Assembly (NCBI GenBank): GCA_964626015.1
Contig: CAZVCC010000007.1
Location: 1 to 64,000, forward strand
Length of the DNA stretch: 64,000 bases
Reading direction: 5' to 3'
Source: CAIKZJ01 sp964626015
Lineage (GTDB): Bacteria; Bacteroidota; Ignavibacteria; Tepidaquicellales; Tepidaquicellaceae
A model generated the notes under the pieces. It had not been told where the DNA came from and made no database searches. It saw only the letters and a program-made list of their open reading frames with translations. The stretch's first letter is position 1. Each line of letters begins with the position of its first letter. A program made the position numbers and the translations under genes. Below are positions 61,824 to 64,000 of this stretch, one piece after another.

Positions 61824-62366
61824 ATGATAATACTTATAGACATGGACGATGTCATATCGGATTTTGACGGGGGGTTTTTGTTAAAGTGGCGAGAGAAATA
61901 TCCCGATGAATTTTTTATACCGATGAACGAGAGGCAGAAGTTTTACATGCGGGATGAATATCCGCCGGAGCTGATTGACAGAATGACAGAGCTGTTTACA
62001 CAAGAGGGATTTGTGGCAAACCTTCCTGAGATAGAGGGCGGTGTTGAAGCAGTGAAAAAGATTAAAGAAAAGGGGCACGATGTGTTTATCTGTTCGAGTC
62101 CGATGAGGCAGTATAAAAACTGTGTTGCGGAAAAATATGAATGGATTGAAAAACATCTTGGGCAAGAATGGACTATGAAGCTTGTGCTGACGAGGGATAA
62201 GACGCTTGTAAGGGGAGACATACTTATTGATGATAAGCCCGAAGTAACCGGAGCAATGCAGCCTGTATGGGAACACATTATTTATGACAAGAGTTATAAT
62301 TCGCACATAAAGAATCAGAGACGGATAAACTGGAGCAACTGGCAAGAAGTATTAAAAGAAATATAA
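61824..62366 (+). CDS. 5'(3')-deoxyribonucleotidase
   Basis: A 180-residue HAD-superfamily phosphatase dephosphorylating deoxyribonucleotides. The nucleophile motif is LIDMDDVISDF (the two Asp of DxD), with the cap MNERQKFYMRDEYP typical of NT5C; motif II is FICSSP, motif III Lys lies around KLVLTRDKTLV, and motif IV is DILIDDKP. It is transcribed in the direction of tex, with about 90 bp between them. Confidence 0.9.
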   Translation: MIILIDMDDVISDFDGGFLLKWREKYPDEFFIPMNERQKFYMRDEYPPELIDRMTELFTQEGFVANLPEIEGGVEAVKKIKEKGHDVFICSSPMRQYKNCVAEKYEWIEKHLGQEWTMKLVLTRDKTLVRGDILIDDKPEVTGAMQPVWEHIIYDKSYNSHIKNQRRINWSNWQEVLKEI

Positions 62367-62459
62367 AAATCGTTGATAGTTAATCGTTGATAGTTGATAG
62401 AAAGAACAGAACATTTTTTCAATAAAATTAAAAGAACATAAAGATTACAGGATTTTTAA
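62367..62459 (+). other. Spacer upstream of tex with a short repeat
   Basis: Two copies of a GTTGATAGTT word lie at about 62373-62397 in the spacer. No terminator or regulatory element is evident. Confidence 0.3.
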
Positions 62460-64000
62460 ATGGATTTAAAATATGCACCAAAGATAGCCCAAGAACTTAA
62501 TCTAAAACAGCATCAGGTTGAGAACACGGCAAAGCTGCTGATGGAGGACGCAACGGTACCGTTTATTTCACGATACAGAAAGGAACTTACGGGAAGCCTT
62601 GACGAGGTTGAGATTACAGCTATCAGAGACAGAATGATACAGCTTGAAGAGCTGGATAAAAGACGAGAGGCAATACTAAAATCACTTGCAGAAAGAGAGC
62701 TGCTGACGGAAGAGTTAAAGGAAAAGATTGATGCAGCAGAAACAATGACTGAGCTTGAGGATATTTATCTGCCGTACAAACCGAAGAAAAGAACACGCGC
62801 AACGGTTGCAAAGGAAAAAGGACTTGAGCCGCTGGCGCTTATGATATTTGAGCAGGGAGATTTTAATATATCGGAAGAGGCACAGAAGTTTATTGACACT
62901 GAGAAGGGCGTCAACACTGAAGAAGAGGCGCTTGCGGGTGCACGTGATATTATTGCCGAGATGGTTTCAGAAGACAAGACTTCGAGGGAAAAGATGCGAG
63001 AGCTGTTTACGAAGAAGGCAGTTATATATTCGAAGGTTGCAAAAGGAAAGGATGAAGAGGGAATTAAGTATAAAGATTATTACGACTGGAAAGAGCTTGC
63101 TGCCGATTCGCCGTCACACAGAATACTTGCGATGTTGAGGGGAGAGAATGAAGACTTTCTGCGTTTAGAGGTAATTCCCGAAGAGGCAGAAGCGATTGAG
63201 ATACTTGAAAGACATTTTTTAAAGGCAGATAACGAGGCGGCTATACAAGTGAGAATAGCCATCACGGATAGTTATAAAAGACTTTTATCACCTTCAATGG
63301 AATCGGAGTTCAGGGCTGCATTAAAGACAAAAGCAGATACAGAGGCGATAAAAGTGTTTGCGGATAATCTTTATCAGTTATTGATGGCAGCACCTCTTGG
63401 AGAGAAAGCTGTTATGGCTTTAGACCCGGGGTTCAGAACGGGGTGTAAAGTAGTCTGTCTAAACAGGCAGGGCAAGCTTCTTCATAACGACACAATCTAT
63501 CCGCATACCGGCGACGCAAAGACGATTGAAGCGGGGAAAAAGATACTTGAATTACTGAAAGCTTTTGGTTCTGAAGTTATAGCGATAGGGAACGGCACAG
63601 CAGGAAGAGAGACGGAAGATTTTATTAAGAGGGTGATTGCAAGTTCGACCGATGAGAAGATTCAGAATCTGCAGGTAGTGATGGTGAATGAAAGCGGAGC
63701 TTCGGTTTATTCTGCTTCTGAGGTTGCACGAGATGAATTTCCAGATTATGACGTTACGGTGCGAGGCAGCGTATCGATTGGCAGAAGGCTTGTTGACCCG
63801 CTTGCAGAGCTTGTAAAGATAGACCCGAAGGCAATCGGGGTTGGACAGTATCAGCATGACGTAAACCAGACCCAGCTAAAGCAGAAGCTTGACGACGTTG
63901 TGATAAGCTGTGTCAACAAAGTTGGTGTTGAGGTTAACACTGCGAGCAAGCAGCTGCTTACTTACGTTTCGGGAGTGGGTCCGAAGATGGCGGCATCGAT
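62460..64000 (+). CDS. tex: Transcription accessory protein Tex, 3' end beyond window
   Basis: The first 513 codons of a protein of usually about 720-780 residues. Tex is an RNA-binding factor with helix-hairpin-helix and S1 domains. The N-terminal part (MDLKYAPKIAQELNLK, TVPFISRYRKELTGSLDE, LEDIYLPYKPKKRTRA) and the YqgF/RNase H-like domain (VMALDPGFRTGCKVV, IGNGTAGRET, VNESGASVYSASEVARDEFPD) are intact. The start of the helix-hairpin-helix region (TYVSGVGPKMAAS) is at the edge. The C-terminal S1 domain lies outside the window. Start at ATG 62460. Confidence 0.95.
   Translation, partial: MDLKYAPKIAQELNLKQHQVENTAKLLMEDATVPFISRYRKELTGSLDEVEITAIRDRMIQLEELDKRREAILKSLAERELLTEELKEKIDAAETMTELEDIYLPYKPKKRTRATVAKEKGLEPLALMIFEQGDFNISEEAQKFIDTEKGVNTEEEALAGARDIIAEMVSEDKTSREKMRELFTKKAVIYSKVAKGKDEEGIKYKDYYDWKELAADSPSHRILAMLRGENEDFLRLEVIPEEAEAIEILERHFLKADNEAAIQVRIAITDSYKRLLSPSMESEFRAALKTKADTEAIKVFADNLYQLLMAAPLGEKAVMALDPGFRTGCKVVCLNRQGKLLHNDTIYPHTGDAKTIEAGKKILELLKAFGSEVIAIGNGTAGRETEDFIKRVIASSTDEKIQNLQVVMVNESGASVYSASEVARDEFPDYDVTVRGSVSIGRRLVDPLAELVKIDPKAIGVGQYQHDVNQTQLKQKLDDVVISCVNKVGVEVNTASKQLLTYVSGVGPKMAAS

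Overview
The window looks like a draft or metagenome-derived chromosome fragment of a Gram-negative bacterium of the Ignavibacteria/Kryptonia side of Bacteroidota. The evidence is low GC, an lpxA gene (lipid A, hence an outer membrane), three large secreted proteins ending in the QNYPNPFNP-type type IX secretion sorting domain plus a PorZ-like propeller protein, weak ribosome binding sites, and a run of exactly 100 N at 2820-2919 (scaffold gap). Most genes are ordinary housekeeping genes in short operons; the accessory content lies in repeat-rich intergenic stretches and in one unusual four-gene operon.

Layout. 1-1700: repeats resembling an IS21-type end, then two very AT-rich orphan genes, the second a membrane protein. 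1700-3300: no gene except a macrodomain protein; a 104-bp tandem array fills the space up to mscS, and the assembly gap falls exactly in phase with it. 3301-7362 (minus): glycosyltransferase, lpxA, CYTH protein, panB, mscS. 7750-11478 (plus): PorZ-like protein, orphan HisA-like isomerase, DUF4159 protein. 11475-15555 (minus): uvrC (apparently with an ATT start), PhoH2, nitrilase-family amidase. 15719-19712 (plus): Cys-rich exported peptide, recN, a YCF48/BNR T9SS cargo. 20297-31499 (minus): periplasmic carbonic anhydrase, class V aminotransferase, alpha/beta hydrolase, methyltransferase, ferredoxin-reductase-like protein, sdhB, a secreted protein of unknown function, sdhA, an HtrA-like protease with TPRs, enoyl-CoA hydratase. 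31852-38983 (minus): two large T9SS cargo proteins.

39329-47375 (minus) is the most interesting region. A four-gene operon encodes a helical protein, a beta-rich soluble protein, and two tandem paralogues of about 1040-1067 residues. Both paralogues appear to carry a cytosolic Lon-type (S16) Ser-Lys protease domain without any AAA+ ATPase, then one transmembrane helix, then an extracytoplasmic choice-of-anchor-D/ASH-like domain and two LamG-like domains. I read this as a candidate transmembrane protease-receptor system; I know of no described system with this architecture.

47731-64000: argF, a PspF-like sigma-54 activator without a receiver domain, a GPx lipoprotein, a VOC protein, a lipoprotein, a subtilase with calcium-loop-like motifs, rpsT, dnaA with a candidate oriC upstream, an acidic protein coupled to a mannose-1-phosphate guanylyltransferase, a Gdx/SugE-type SMR exporter, a DUF2007 protein, a BaiN-like flavoprotein, a 5'(3')-deoxyribonucleotidase and the 5' part of tex, which runs off the end. 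Several families of short dispersed repeats are scattered through the intergenic DNA and in two cases appear to have entered coding sequence in frame. I saw no tRNA, rRNA or CRISPR array.
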